NCBI GenBank assembly: GCA_021815065.1
Contig: JAKAHI010000025.1
Span: 1 to 9,719 of the forward strand
From: a bacterium
Lineage (GTDB): Bacteria; JAMCPX01
Direction of reading: 5' to 3'
Length of the DNA: 9,719 nt
In this document: positions 1 through 7,126 of the stretch, in pieces
How the letters are laid out: each line of letters opens with the position of its first letter
How positions within the stretch are numbered: position 1 is the stretch's first letter
Notes under the pieces: model-generated
Databases searched by the model: none
What the model was told of the DNA's origin: nothing
What the model saw: the letters and a program-made list of their open reading frames with translations, nothing else
Made by a program: the position numbers and the translations under genes

Positions 1-48
1 CAGGCGAACAGGGTGATAAAGATACTGGACGGCTCCATTGTGCAGTGA
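1..48 (+). CDS. ABC transporter ATP-binding protein, C-terminal end (partial)
   Basis: The window opens inside a reading frame ending in TGA at 46-48. The 15 visible residues are QANRVIKILDGSIVQ, which match the usual C-terminal tail of MacB/LolD-type ABC ATPases (an Arg-Val-Ile-Lys-Leu-x-Asp-Gly-x-Ile-Val pattern after the H-loop). No Walker or signature motif lies in the window, so the identification leans on the permease that begins 3 nt after the stop. The pair would form an ATPase plus permease unit with two separate genes, unlike E. coli MacB, where both parts are fused. Confidence 0.62.
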   Translation, partial: QANRVIKILDGSIVQ

Positions 49-51
49 ACT

Positions 52-1263
52 ATGAACAAACTGACCTACATCGTTACGGCGTTTGAGGCGTTATCGAGCA
101 ACAAGATGCGGTCCGCGCTGACCATGCTCGGCGTGATCATCGGCGTTGCTTCCGTGATCCTGCTTGTTTCCATGGCAGAGGGTGCAAAGCAGTATATCCT
201 TGAGAAATTCACGGGCCTCGGGACAAATCTTATTATCATTCAGCCCGGCAAAATCCAGACCAAGGGCGGCAGTTTTCCGGTTGCAGGCATAGCGACGACG
301 CACAAGCTGACGCTGTCGGATGTTAAGGCAATAGAACGGCAGGCAACGTACGTGGACGGCGTGTTCCCGATGATACTCGGAGCGCTTAGCGTGAAATACC
401 ACGACGCGCATGCCGATACAACGGTCGTCGGTGTCAATGAGCAGTTCACGAAGATTATCAGCATGATGCCCTCGATCGGCGGGTTTATGACAAAAGAGGA
501 AAGCGACGCGGGCAGGAATGTGTGTGTTCTCGGGTACAATATATGGAAGGCGCTGTTCGCGGACAAAAACCCTCTCGGCAGGATCGTCAAGCTCGGTAAT
601 TTTTATTTCAGGGTCATCGGGGTTATGGAGAAAAAGGGACAGGCTGTCGGGTTTGACTGGGATGATCTCGTGTACGTGCCTGCACGGTCGGCGGAAAAAC
701 TCTTCAACACGGACAGCCTGTTCGGTATCCGGGCGAAGGCCATATCCAAGAACGTGATCAACGAGGCAGTGGCGCAGATAACGCAGATCCTGAAGAAACA
801 GCACAACAACAATGAAGACTTCAGTGTGGTGACGCAGGAGTCCATGCTGTCGACGGTCGATACCATCATGAACATGATGACCATCGTTCTCGGCGGCATA
901 GCAGCCATATCACTGCTCGTGGGCGGTATCGGGATCATGAATATCATGCTGGTTTCCATCAAGGAGCGCACCAGAGAGATAGGCCTGCGCAAGGCTGTCG
1001 GGGCGAACAAGCAGGACATACTCATCCAGTTCCTCATAGAATCGGCAACCCTGAGTACCACGGGCGGGGTCATCGGTATGCTGATTGGCATCGGCGGCGG
1101 GTTTATCATGCAGTCCATGATCAGCGGCTTCCACATCAGCATTACACTCTGGTCGATCCTGCTCTCGTTCTTTTTTTCCGCCTTTGTCGGGATATTCTTC
1201 GGCGTGTATCCCGCGTACAAGGCAGCTCAGCTCGACCCCATAGAATCCCTGCGGTACGAATAG
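52..1263 (+). CDS. MacB/FtsX-type ABC transporter permease
   Basis: This 403-residue inner-membrane protein has the MacB layout. TM1 lies at about residues 22-42 (LTMLGVIIGVASVILLVSM), followed by a periplasmic MacB_PCD domain of about 225 residues (46-272). Three more membrane segments follow at about 276-302, 333-356 and 366-388. The hallmark cytoplasmic loop after TM2 is present (SIKERTREIGLRKAVGA, about 302-318), and the C-terminus has the family ending P-x-x-KAA-x-LDPIESLRYE. Such permeases work with an ATPase and a periplasmic adaptor (MacA-like) to move peptides, macrolides, lipopeptides or lipoproteins by mechanotransmission; the substrate cannot be read here. The start follows the ATPase stop by 3 nt with no clear Shine-Dalgarno sequence, which suggests translational coupling. 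The last 37 nt overlap the 3' end of the convergent glycosyltransferase gene. Confidence 0.93.
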   Translation: MNKLTYIVTAFEALSSNKMRSALTMLGVIIGVASVILLVSMAEGAKQYILEKFTGLGTNLIIIQPGKIQTKGGSFPVAGIATTHKLTLSDVKAIERQATYVDGVFPMILGALSVKYHDAHADTTVVGVNEQFTKIISMMPSIGGFMTKEESDAGRNVCVLGYNIWKALFADKNPLGRIVKLGNFYFRVIGVMEKKGQAVGFDWDDLVYVPARSAEKLFNTDSLFGIRAKAISKNVINEAVAQITQILKKQHNNNEDFSVVTQESMLSTVDTIMNMMTIVLGGIAAISLLVGGIGIMNIMLVSIKERTREIGLRKAVGANKQDILIQFLIESATLSTTGGVIGMLIGIGGGFIMQSMISGFHISITLWSILLSFFFSAFVGIFFGVYPAYKAAQLDPIESLRYE

Positions 1264-2552
1264 TCAAAACGTCGTTTGATCATCCTGAAGTTGAGGAACA
1301 ACAGCAGCACCATCCCGTAAAATTGTGCGGAAAAGAATGTCAGAGTATCAATAAAATTCGTTGACTTTCCGAGGAGATATATATGAGCCAGGTAAACGAC
1401 TTTATTAAAGTAAACGGAAGACTCATCAAGGGATATGAGCAATAACGATACGATAAAGATTGATATCTCATATTTATTCTTTCTCGTAATGAGCTCCTTT
1501 ATTAAGATAACGAATGATATCAACAGCAGGGTTAAATAATGATCCCAGCAAAGAGGAGAGAGCAGCAAAGACAGGATAAGAAAAAGAGAAAAACCCAGGT
1601 CATAATGATGATCATACCTTTTGATGTACCGTATTGAGTTCAACAAGAGTAACCCTGCGGCAGTATAAAAAAGCAGGTTTTTCATGAATGGACTGATGAA
1701 CAGCGTAAAGGCTGTAGTTTTAAATGTCAGCATTGGCAGAAACAATTTAGAGAAGAAACCGTTGAGAGAGGAATTCATCATGTCTGCCTGCCAATATTTT
1801 ATGTCCCTCGGCATGACGTTTACGATCAAATGCAAGAAATCATATTTAGTAACAATGAAAGTAAGAACGATAATAACAACCGAACTGATAATCGAAGACC
1901 GGAATGCTTTCCATCTTTTGGTAACAAGGAAATAAACCATGAAAAGCCCGGGATAAAACTTGAGCATTGTAGCGAGTGCAATAAAAATACCGGACACATT
2001 TTCACTGTGTTTTTTCAAATAATACCATCCTGTTGTAACAAACAGGGTAACAAGAATAGATATTTGGCCAAAAAACAGATTTGTTTGGAAAGGCGGCCAG
2101 GCCAACACAAAGAGAGATAGTAAGGGGAAATACAACAATGAAATATCTTCGGATTTTATCAATAAGAAAATTGATAGAAACGTACACAGTATCGTTATGA
2201 GACCCCACAAAAATATTGCATTGTGAAAACTCAAAAACCATAAAGGAAACAATAGCATGGCAGTAAAGGGTGGATGAGGGTTGAGGTGTTCGATTCTCCG
2301 GTATATGTTTGTTTGTTCGCTCTCTTTGATTGAAAGGAGGCTTGTATACATACTTGCAAAATGAGAGGGGTACACTGATTTCCCTGCAAGCAGCTGCTGT
2401 CCGGCTATATAATCCTGCGGAAAATCGTTGGGTGCTGTTGTTCCGGTCAAAAAAGACTGTCTGAGCGCCGGGAGTCTGATAAAGAAATAGGTAAGCACAA
2501 CAAGAAAAAGGATAACATAAAACACAACCCTTTTTATCGCTGTTTTTTTCAT
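1227..2552 (-). CDS. GT87 (DUF2029) membrane glycosyltransferase
   Basis: This 441-residue, very hydrophobic protein is predicted to span the membrane about ten times. It shows the GT87 motifs in order: an acidic first extracytoplasmic loop (NDFPQDYIAGQQLLAGKSVY, residues 42-61, with D43 and D47 as candidates for the catalytic Asp), NPHPPF (91-96), FGQIS (161-165), LKFYPGL (197-203), NSSLNGFF (260-267) and SPLCWDHY (332-339). Family members such as mycobacterial PimE are GT-C enzymes that transfer mannose or another sugar from a polyprenyl-phosphate donor to a lipid-linked acceptor on the outer leaflet; the sugar here is unknown. The start overlaps the stop of the upstream YfhO-like gene (ATGA) and has a good AAGGGG ribosome site, so the two genes are probably coupled. 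Its composition is AT-rich (for example 17 G+C of 60 at 1441-1500). The C-terminal tail RRFDYSYRRDSMGSS is encoded partly within the opposing permease gene. Confidence 0.85.
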   Translation of the reverse strand: MKKTAIKRVVFYVILFLVVLTYFFIRLPALRQSFLTGTTAPNDFPQDYIAGQQLLAGKSVYPSHFASMYTSLLSIKESEQTNIYRRIEHLNPHPPFTAMLLFPLWFLSFHNAIFLWGLITILCTFLSIFLLIKSEDISLLYFPLLSLFVLAWPPFQTNLFFGQISILVTLFVTTGWYYLKKHSENVSGIFIALATMLKFYPGLFMVYFLVTKRWKAFRSSIISSVVIIVLTFIVTKYDFLHLIVNVMPRDIKYWQADMMNSSLNGFFSKLFLPMLTFKTTAFTLFISPFMKNLLFYTAAGLLLLNSIRYIKRYDHHYDLGFSLFLILSLLLSPLCWDHYLTLLLISFVILIKELITRKNKYEISIFIVSLLLISLDESSVYFNKVVYLAHIYLLGKSTNFIDTLTFFSAQFYGMVLLLFLNFRMIKRRFDYSYRRDSMGSS

Positions 2553-4939
2553 GCAATCCCCTTTTTCCGGGCTAAGGCGAGGCTGAACAACAAGAGGCTT
2601 ATGATGCCGGTTATCGTGAGGATCACGCCGATGAGAAAGCTCAACGGCTTGTAGGTCAGGACCACAGAATGCGCTCCTTTTTCAAGAAAAACGCCGTCAA
2701 ATGCATAATCCGTCCGTATGAGCCTTGTTTCCTCGTTGTCCACATACACATGCCAGCCCGGAAAATAGGTGTTGCTTATGACCAGCAACCCGGGCCCCGA
2801 TGTGTCAACATTCATCTTGATAAAGGACGGTTTATAGACTTCGAATTGGACATCGAAGGTACCCTGCGCATTTTTACCGGGGGCAAAGGTGGCATACTGA
2901 GCATCAGGTTCAGGTATTATTGCCGTCGTGCTTAATTGCCCGGCATTTTCGTTTACCAGATCAAGCCAGTTACGGTTGTCAGGTTTATTGCCGGTGGACG
3001 ACATAAACGCTGTTTTGTAATCATAGACCATGAATGCCCTGTTCAATGCAGACAGGTTTTCGTAGAGCGTATAGCCATTGTACGAAAGCATGGGTTTCAG
3101 GCCGAGTCCCTGAAAACGCGGGACATCATCTTTTGTCATGATAATGAATTTGATATCGGCAAGGTTAAGGAAATCATTGACCGGCATCGTTTTAATAAGC
3201 TGAGAATACCAGTGAACAAGCATTGCGTCGTAACCGGTCGGTTCTTCAAATCCATAGTACTGGACTATGCCAATGGGCCAGGGAGGTCCAACCTCATTGT
3301 TGTGTGCCTTGAATAACGGCAGGATTCTGAAGGGCTTTTTCTGCTGGTCCAACGTTTCGATGATTGGGTTGACCGGATAAAAGTACGCCGGCTTTATCGC
3401 AGATTCCAGGGGAATCATGGGCAATGCCGTCTCCACGAAAATGAGTATACCTATACTATATGCTCGGAGAGTGGGTGTTTTAATCTTTTTCAGGATGAAT
3501 AAGGTAAGGACAAGAAGTATAAGCGTTCCCGCGATGTCAATCAGCGTTGGTAATGAAAGGGAAAGCCTGTCCACACCGGTTTGCCTTACATCGTTACCCA
3601 TCTGAATAAAAAAGAAGGCAAAACCGATTCCGATAATGGAAACAGATACAAGAAAGGAATACAATAAATATTTTGATTCTATCGTGCCTTTTAAATAAGC
3701 GTCCAGTACGATCGTCCCGGAAAAAATGACAAATAAGGGTAGGTTTCCAAACATATAAAAATAATGTCCCAGTTTGAATATCGGGAGCATTGAAATGACC
3801 TTATGCAATACAGGTATATTCAGAGAAACTGCAATTATATATATGAGTATAATCAAGTAAGGCAGCATCACTGTGTTGTTTAAGCGCCTTAGAGAAATCA
3901 GGCCGGCAATACCCAGAAAGAACATAGTTATACCCGTATATCCCACGGTCGAGGTAGGGAACAAGCCAAAAAAAACCACATATAAAACATGTATGTGCAA
4001 AAAAGAGCTGAGAAAATTTGGAACTAAACTAAAAAGAAATGTAGACAAAAGAATAAGAGAATGGCTGCTCCCCGCTGCCTGGACAGAAAATGCTGTGCTG
4101 TGAAGTAAATATTCGAGAAACGGTATAATCTGAACACCGGCAATGAGCATGCCAATGAATAGGAATGCTGAAATTTTCAAGAATGTTCTGATACATTCTT
4201 GTGTGCATTTATATGTTTGCAGTATTCTTATAAAGGCATAAAGAATAACAATTGTCGTAGCATAAAACAGGGTTTCGGGATGGCCTGCAAATAGTGCAAG
4301 GGTAAAACCAAGACATAGGATGATATACCCCTTTATGCTGTCCTGATGCTGAACAATGAGTTCTAAAGCCCATAATCCGAGCGGTATAAAAAAGGCCGGA
4401 GATGAATTCGCTTGATAAAGCCAGCGGGTATTGTATCCGGTAAACATTGCGGCTATGGCACCGACGATTGCTGCCCGGTAGTCAACATGTATTTTCGATA
4501 GATAAAGGTACACGAATATACCGCACAGGTAAAGCCGCATAAGATAGATCAGCAGAAGGCCCCATTTCATGCCGAACAGGTAGATAAGGAAGTTGAGCGG
4601 GAAGAAAAACGCCGACTGCATATTTGCTATATGCGGCTGTCCGCATGCCTCATGCGGGTTCCACAGCGGCAGGCTTCCGGATTTGATCGATTCCGTATTA
4701 AATTGGAACCAGGGTATGAATTGATCCACGTTGTCGAGATCCAGTAAGCTTCTGTTCTGTATGGTCGCAGGGAGCCCTTTTTTTTGGAAGAACGTGCATG
4801 TTTGCAATATATCCGCCGTTGCCGGTATCCTGTCCGTGAAAAGGGAACGGGAAAAGAATATAGCGAGGGACAACAAAATGAATATATGTGCGTAGAGAAA
4901 CGCTTTCCGTCTGTCCATGACTTTTGCGCCGGTATCCAT
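2549..4939 (-). CDS. YfhO-like multi-spanning membrane protein (GT-C type)
   Basis: This protein of 796 residues (789 from the alternative start) matches the bacterial YfhO family in layout. After TM1 (about 13-30) comes a large extracytoplasmic loop with LDLDNVDQFIPW (66-77, acidic residues typical of the GT-C first loop) and the hallmark LPLWNPHEACGQPHIANMQS (90-109). A long series of membrane helices follows (about 110-500), then an extracytoplasmic beta-rich domain ending in the family signature (LLVISNTYFPGWHVYVDN, about 718-735, then a G-x-H-x-V-x-L-x-Y-x-P strand) and a final helix (about 767-790). In Firmicutes, YfhO is tied to glycosylation of teichoic acids; in Gram-negatives the role is undefined, and sugar transfer from a lipid carrier is the natural guess. 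ATG at 4918 (MDRRKAF) is an alternative start: neither ATG has a clear Shine-Dalgarno sequence, and the candidate promoter lies so close to 4939 that the inner start would leave a more ordinary leader. First gene of a two-gene operon with GT87. G+C varies along the gene. Confidence 0.85.
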   Translation of the reverse strand: MDTGAKVMDRRKAFLYAHIFILLSLAIFFSRSLFTDRIPATADILQTCTFFQKKGLPATIQNRSLLDLDNVDQFIPWFQFNTESIKSGSLPLWNPHEACGQPHIANMQSAFFFPLNFLIYLFGMKWGLLLIYLMRLYLCGIFVYLYLSKIHVDYRAAIVGAIAAMFTGYNTRWLYQANSSPAFFIPLGLWALELIVQHQDSIKGYIILCLGFTLALFAGHPETLFYATTIVILYAFIRILQTYKCTQECIRTFLKISAFLFIGMLIAGVQIIPFLEYLLHSTAFSVQAAGSSHSLILLSTFLFSLVPNFLSSFLHIHVLYVVFFGLFPTSTVGYTGITMFFLGIAGLISLRRLNNTVMLPYLIILIYIIAVSLNIPVLHKVISMLPIFKLGHYFYMFGNLPLFVIFSGTIVLDAYLKGTIESKYLLYSFLVSVSIIGIGFAFFFIQMGNDVRQTGVDRLSLSLPTLIDIAGTLILLVLTLFILKKIKTPTLRAYSIGILIFVETALPMIPLESAIKPAYFYPVNPIIETLDQQKKPFRILPLFKAHNNEVGPPWPIGIVQYYGFEEPTGYDAMLVHWYSQLIKTMPVNDFLNLADIKFIIMTKDDVPRFQGLGLKPMLSYNGYTLYENLSALNRAFMVYDYKTAFMSSTGNKPDNRNWLDLVNENAGQLSTTAIIPEPDAQYATFAPGKNAQGTFDVQFEVYKPSFIKMNVDTSGPGLLVISNTYFPGWHVYVDNEETRLIRTDYAFDGVFLEKGAHSVVLTYKPLSFLIGVILTITGIISLLLFSLALARKKGIA
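2558..2563 (-). promoter_or_regulatory. Ribosome binding site of the GT87 gene
   Basis: Read on the minus strand, AAGGGG lies 5 nt before the ATG at 2552-2550. It falls inside the last codons of the YfhO-like gene. It fixes the GT87 start at the ATGA overlap and suggests reinitiation or coupling from the upstream gene. Confidence 0.6.
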
Positions 4940-4949
4940 GGAACAAATT

Positions 4950-4978
4950 TATATAATAATCCCGTTTTTATTCAACAA
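4950..4978 (-). promoter_or_regulatory. Candidate sigma70-type promoter for the YfhO-GT87 operon
   Basis: On the minus strand, TTGTTG (4978-4973) is separated by 17 nt from TATATA (4955-4950). This is a reasonable but imperfect -35/-10 pair (TATAAA offset by two bases is also possible). Transcription would start near 4943, only a few bases before the ATG at 4939. That would make the upstream ATG nearly leaderless and favours ATG 4918. Confidence 0.35.
4952..4957 (+). promoter_or_regulatory. Candidate -10 element for the GH5 lipoprotein operon
   Basis: An exact TATAAT is present on the plus strand, with no convincing -35 at the usual distance. If used, transcription would begin near 4964 and give a leader of about 90 nt that includes the nested inverted repeat at 5008-5052. 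It overlaps the minus-strand -10 candidate, so the two directions may compete or share an activator. Confidence 0.3.
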
Positions 4979-5007
4979 CTTTTTTGATGACGCCAGATAC
5001 AACTAAC

Positions 5008-5052
5008 TACGGTAACGGGGTTTACAGGGTTTTCCCTGTATGTTATACCGTA
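5008..5052 (+). promoter_or_regulatory. Nested inverted repeat in the leader of the GH5 gene
   Basis: The inner part is a perfect hairpin, TACAGGG-TTTT-CCCTGTA (5023-5040): 7-bp arms and a 4-nt loop. It is enclosed by an outer pair, TACGGTA (5008-5014) and its exact reverse complement TACCGTA (5046-5052). The outer arm can extend to TACGGTAAC with GTTA...ACCGTA if a two-base TA bulge is allowed. The structure ends 3 nt before ATG 5056 and covers the place where a ribosome site would be. It may be an RNA element controlling translation, or a DNA operator read as two dyads. It is not an intrinsic terminator because no T-run follows the stem. Confidence 0.5.
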
Positions 5053-5055
5053 ACC

Positions 5056-6552
5056 ATGAAAAATATAATGTTTCTTCTTTTATCTGTTCTGGTGTTTACA
5101 GGATTTTCGGGATGTGCAGGCAATAAGACAACCGCTGCACGCACTGCGGCGTGGTCCGACGGTACCTGGCTCAGGGACACGCAGGGCAGGGTTATGCTTA
5201 TCCATGGTATAAATGTCAGTCAGAAAGTTCCTCCGTACCTGCCGGACGGTGCAGCGACGATTTCCCAGGCAGCGGCATATTTTTCAAACGTCAGTCAGGC
5301 AGGATTCAATGCCGTACGCCTCATTATCATCTGGGCAGGGCTTGAACCGACGCCGGGCACGATCGATCCTCAGTATCTTAAGCAGATCCAGCAGGAGGTA
5401 CAATTTTGCTCGGATGATGGGCTGTACGTGCTTCTTGACATGCACCAGGACCTTTACAGCCAGTCTCTCTGCTATGGTGACGGAGCGCCTGCATGGGCGT
5501 GCGACCTTACGGGATACAGTGTGACCCAGTGCAGCACAACCAATTGGGCTACAAATTATCTGGTCCCTGCGATTACGCAGTCTTTCCAGAACTTTTGGAA
5601 TGACGCTCAGGGCCCCGATGGGATAGGCCTGCAAGAGCATTACGCCGAAGCATGGCAGCGTGTTGCAGCCCTGTTTGCAACCAACACCTCGGTGCTCGGC
5701 TATGAGATCATGAACGAGCCTTACCCGGGCAAATATGATTTGTTTTCGACCGGCTTTGAAATACAGGCGCTCGTGCCGTTCTACGAAAAGGTTGCTGCAG
5801 CCATACGCAAGGTGGATTCCTCGCATGCCATTGTATTCGAGCCCTCGGTAACACGGGCAAACCTTTTGCACAACTACAACACCGGCATCAGCAGTACCAC
5901 GTTTCCGCAGGATTTCAGAAACCTCGTCTTTGCACCCCATTATTATCCGCTGACATCCGGCAGCAGCATCAGCACGACCGATATAACGTCGCTCCAGACG
6001 ACGATCCCGCAAATAGCAATGGTGAGCGCATCCATGAAGACTCCGTACATCGTTGACGAGATGGGGCTGGATCACAACGAAAGCAACAGTGCAGATTATA
6101 TGACGGCACTGCTCGGGGAGCTTGACCATGAGATCAGCAACTGGATGTTCTGGGCGTATGGAGAAGTTTTTAACGGGAGCGGCAGTGAGATACTGCTGGA
6201 TGCAACCGGTGCACCTGCCTTTCCCCTGATAGATGTCCTGTCAAGGCCGTATCCTGTTCTTACTGCAGGGACTCCGGTCAGCATCAGCTATCCGATAACA
6301 AGCGACCCTTCCAGCTTCATGACAACATCGTTTACCTACACGTACAAAGAGGACGGCATAGGCCATGGCTCTACGGAGATATTCATCCCGCAGATCCATT
6401 TTCCCAACGGCTTTACGGTTACGACGTCGGACGGGACTGCGGTCTTCGATGCATCCACGGACATCATGTCCTATACAAAGGGCGCGAGGGCGAGCCATAC
6501 GATAACCGTATCTCCGTGCATTCAGGGGCAGGCAGGCTGCATCCTGTTTTAG
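5056..6552 (+). CDS. GH5 endoglycoceramidase-like lipoprotein
   Basis: From ATG 5056 the product is 498 residues. An in-frame ATG at 4984 would add 24 residues ahead of the signal peptide, without a ribosome site, so it is not preferred. The N-terminus MKNIMFLLLSVLVFTGFSGC is a lipoprotein signal with Cys20 as the lipidation residue (FSGC, slightly off consensus). The catalytic barrel follows: GRVMLIHGINVS (about 44-55), NAVRLIIIWAGLEP (85-98), LLDMHQDLY (126-134), YEIMNEP with acid/base Glu221 (216-222), FAPHYYP (292-298), IVDEMG with nucleophile Glu335 (332-337), and WMFWAYG (363-369). A C-terminal beta domain (about 400-498) has the TEIFIPQIHFPNGFTV stretch typical of endoglycoceramidases. 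Family enzymes cut the bond between the glycan and the lipid of glycosphingolipids or related glycolipids, but the substrate here is not proven and GH5 is broad. Several Cys may form disulfides. The stop TAG abuts the folK ATG. Confidence 0.85.
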   Translation: MKNIMFLLLSVLVFTGFSGCAGNKTTAARTAAWSDGTWLRDTQGRVMLIHGINVSQKVPPYLPDGAATISQAAAYFSNVSQAGFNAVRLIIIWAGLEPTPGTIDPQYLKQIQQEVQFCSDDGLYVLLDMHQDLYSQSLCYGDGAPAWACDLTGYSVTQCSTTNWATNYLVPAITQSFQNFWNDAQGPDGIGLQEHYAEAWQRVAALFATNTSVLGYEIMNEPYPGKYDLFSTGFEIQALVPFYEKVAAAIRKVDSSHAIVFEPSVTRANLLHNYNTGISSTTFPQDFRNLVFAPHYYPLTSGSSISTTDITSLQTTIPQIAMVSASMKTPYIVDEMGLDHNESNSADYMTALLGELDHEISNWMFWAYGEVFNGSGSEILLDATGAPAFPLIDVLSRPYPVLTAGTPVSISYPITSDPSSFMTTSFTYTYKEDGIGHGSTEIFIPQIHFPNGFTVTTSDGTAVFDASTDIMSYTKGARASHTITVSPCIQGQAGCILF

Positions 6553-7104
6553 ATGATCGAAACGGTTTATCTGTCGCTGGGTTCGGATATACAGGATAGG
6601 GAGGCCCATATCCGGGAGGCGCTCGGTGCTCTTGCCCGCTATCCGGGAACAGAGATAACCGCGCTGTCCCCGCTCTATGAAACGGAGCCCGTCGCGCTGA
6701 AGCCGGGACACGACACCCTGAATTTCTTTAACCTGTGCTGTGCCATAAAAACCAGTGCCGGCCCGTTCGGGCTGCTTGAACTGATTCAACAAACCGAACG
6801 CGGCATGGGCAGGCGTGCTTCAGGCAGGGGTTACAAGGATCGAAAAAAAACATACGCCCGCCGCCCGATCGATATAGACATACTCCTGTACGGAGTACGT
6901 ATACTCTACACGCGGGAGCTGGTTATACCGCACCCGCTGCTGCACGAGCGGCGGTTTGTGCTCGAGCCCCTTTCCGGGATAGCGGGCAGTGTCGTCCATC
7001 CGCTGTTTCGGTTGACTGTAAATGAATTAAAAGATAGGAATACGGACAGGCATTTTGTAAGACATGTCAAGGACATAATTTATCGATCGGGTACGACGAT
7101 TTGA
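6553..7104 (+). CDS. folK: 6-hydroxymethyl-7,8-dihydropterin pyrophosphokinase (HPPK)
   Basis: This cytoplasmic enzyme of folate synthesis transfers pyrophosphate from ATP to 6-hydroxymethyl-7,8-dihydropterin ahead of dihydropteroate synthase. It has 183 residues against about 160 for E. coli HPPK. Family motifs are YLSLGSDIQDRE (6-17), SPLYETEPV (39-47), FFNLCCAI (58-65), RGMGRR (83-88), the metal-binding RPIDIDILLYG (104-114, Asp107 and Asp109) and PHPLLHERRFVLEPL (126-140). The loop between GR and the RPIDID motif (residues 88-103, ASGRGYKDRKKTYAR) is about five residues longer than in E. coli HPPK and lacks the usual RWGPR. There is also a C-terminal extension of about 25 residues. The start codon follows the GH5 stop with no spacing and no strong ribosome site, so translation is probably coupled. 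Confidence 0.95.
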   Translation: MIETVYLSLGSDIQDREAHIREALGALARYPGTEITALSPLYETEPVALKPGHDTLNFFNLCCAIKTSAGPFGLLELIQQTERGMGRRASGRGYKDRKKTYARRPIDIDILLYGVRILYTRELVIPHPLLHERRFVLEPLSGIAGSVVHPLFRLTVNELKDRNTDRHFVRHVKDIIYRSGTTI

Positions 7105-7110
7105 CCATGC

Positions 7111-7117
7111 AAAGGAG
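7111..7117 (+). promoter_or_regulatory. Ribosome binding site AAAGGAG of the small GMC partner gene
   Basis: AAAGGAG lies 9 nt before ATG 7127 in the 22-nt gap after folK. It is the strongest Shine-Dalgarno sequence of the right-hand operon and supports independent, efficient initiation of the 136-residue protein. Confidence 0.7.
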
Positions 7118-7126
7118 TCCGGTTTT

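Noticed and set aside
91..804. Open frame of 237 codons antisense to the ABC permease
   Set aside because: The opposite strand carries clear MacB-family motifs over the same stretch, and the antisense product shows no recognisable fold or start signal.
1227..1263. Bidirectional terminator between the permease and GT87 genes
   Set aside because: The genes overlap and I see no strong stem with flanking A/T runs there.
2002..2556. Second minus-strand frame overlapping the GT87 gene start (184 codons)
   Set aside because: The GT87 frame has the family motifs, a ribosome site and the ATGA overlap; the alternative frame has none of these.
5023..5040. Hairpin read as a Rho-independent terminator
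   Set aside because: The four Ts are in the loop and the stem is followed by TGTTATACCG, not a T-run. No gene ends just upstream on the plus strand.
4984..5055. Upstream in-frame ATG (4984) as the start of the GH5 gene
   Set aside because: It would put 24 polar residues before the signal peptide, has no ribosome site, and would translate through the nested inverted repeat. ATG 5056 gives a normal lipoprotein leader.
5284..6129. Long open frame on the minus strand opposite the GH5 gene (281 codons)
   Set aside because: It lies wholly inside a well-supported GH5 gene. Its product is rich in Arg, Cys and His with no domain pattern and no ribosome site, as expected for a frame antisense to GC-rich coding DNA.
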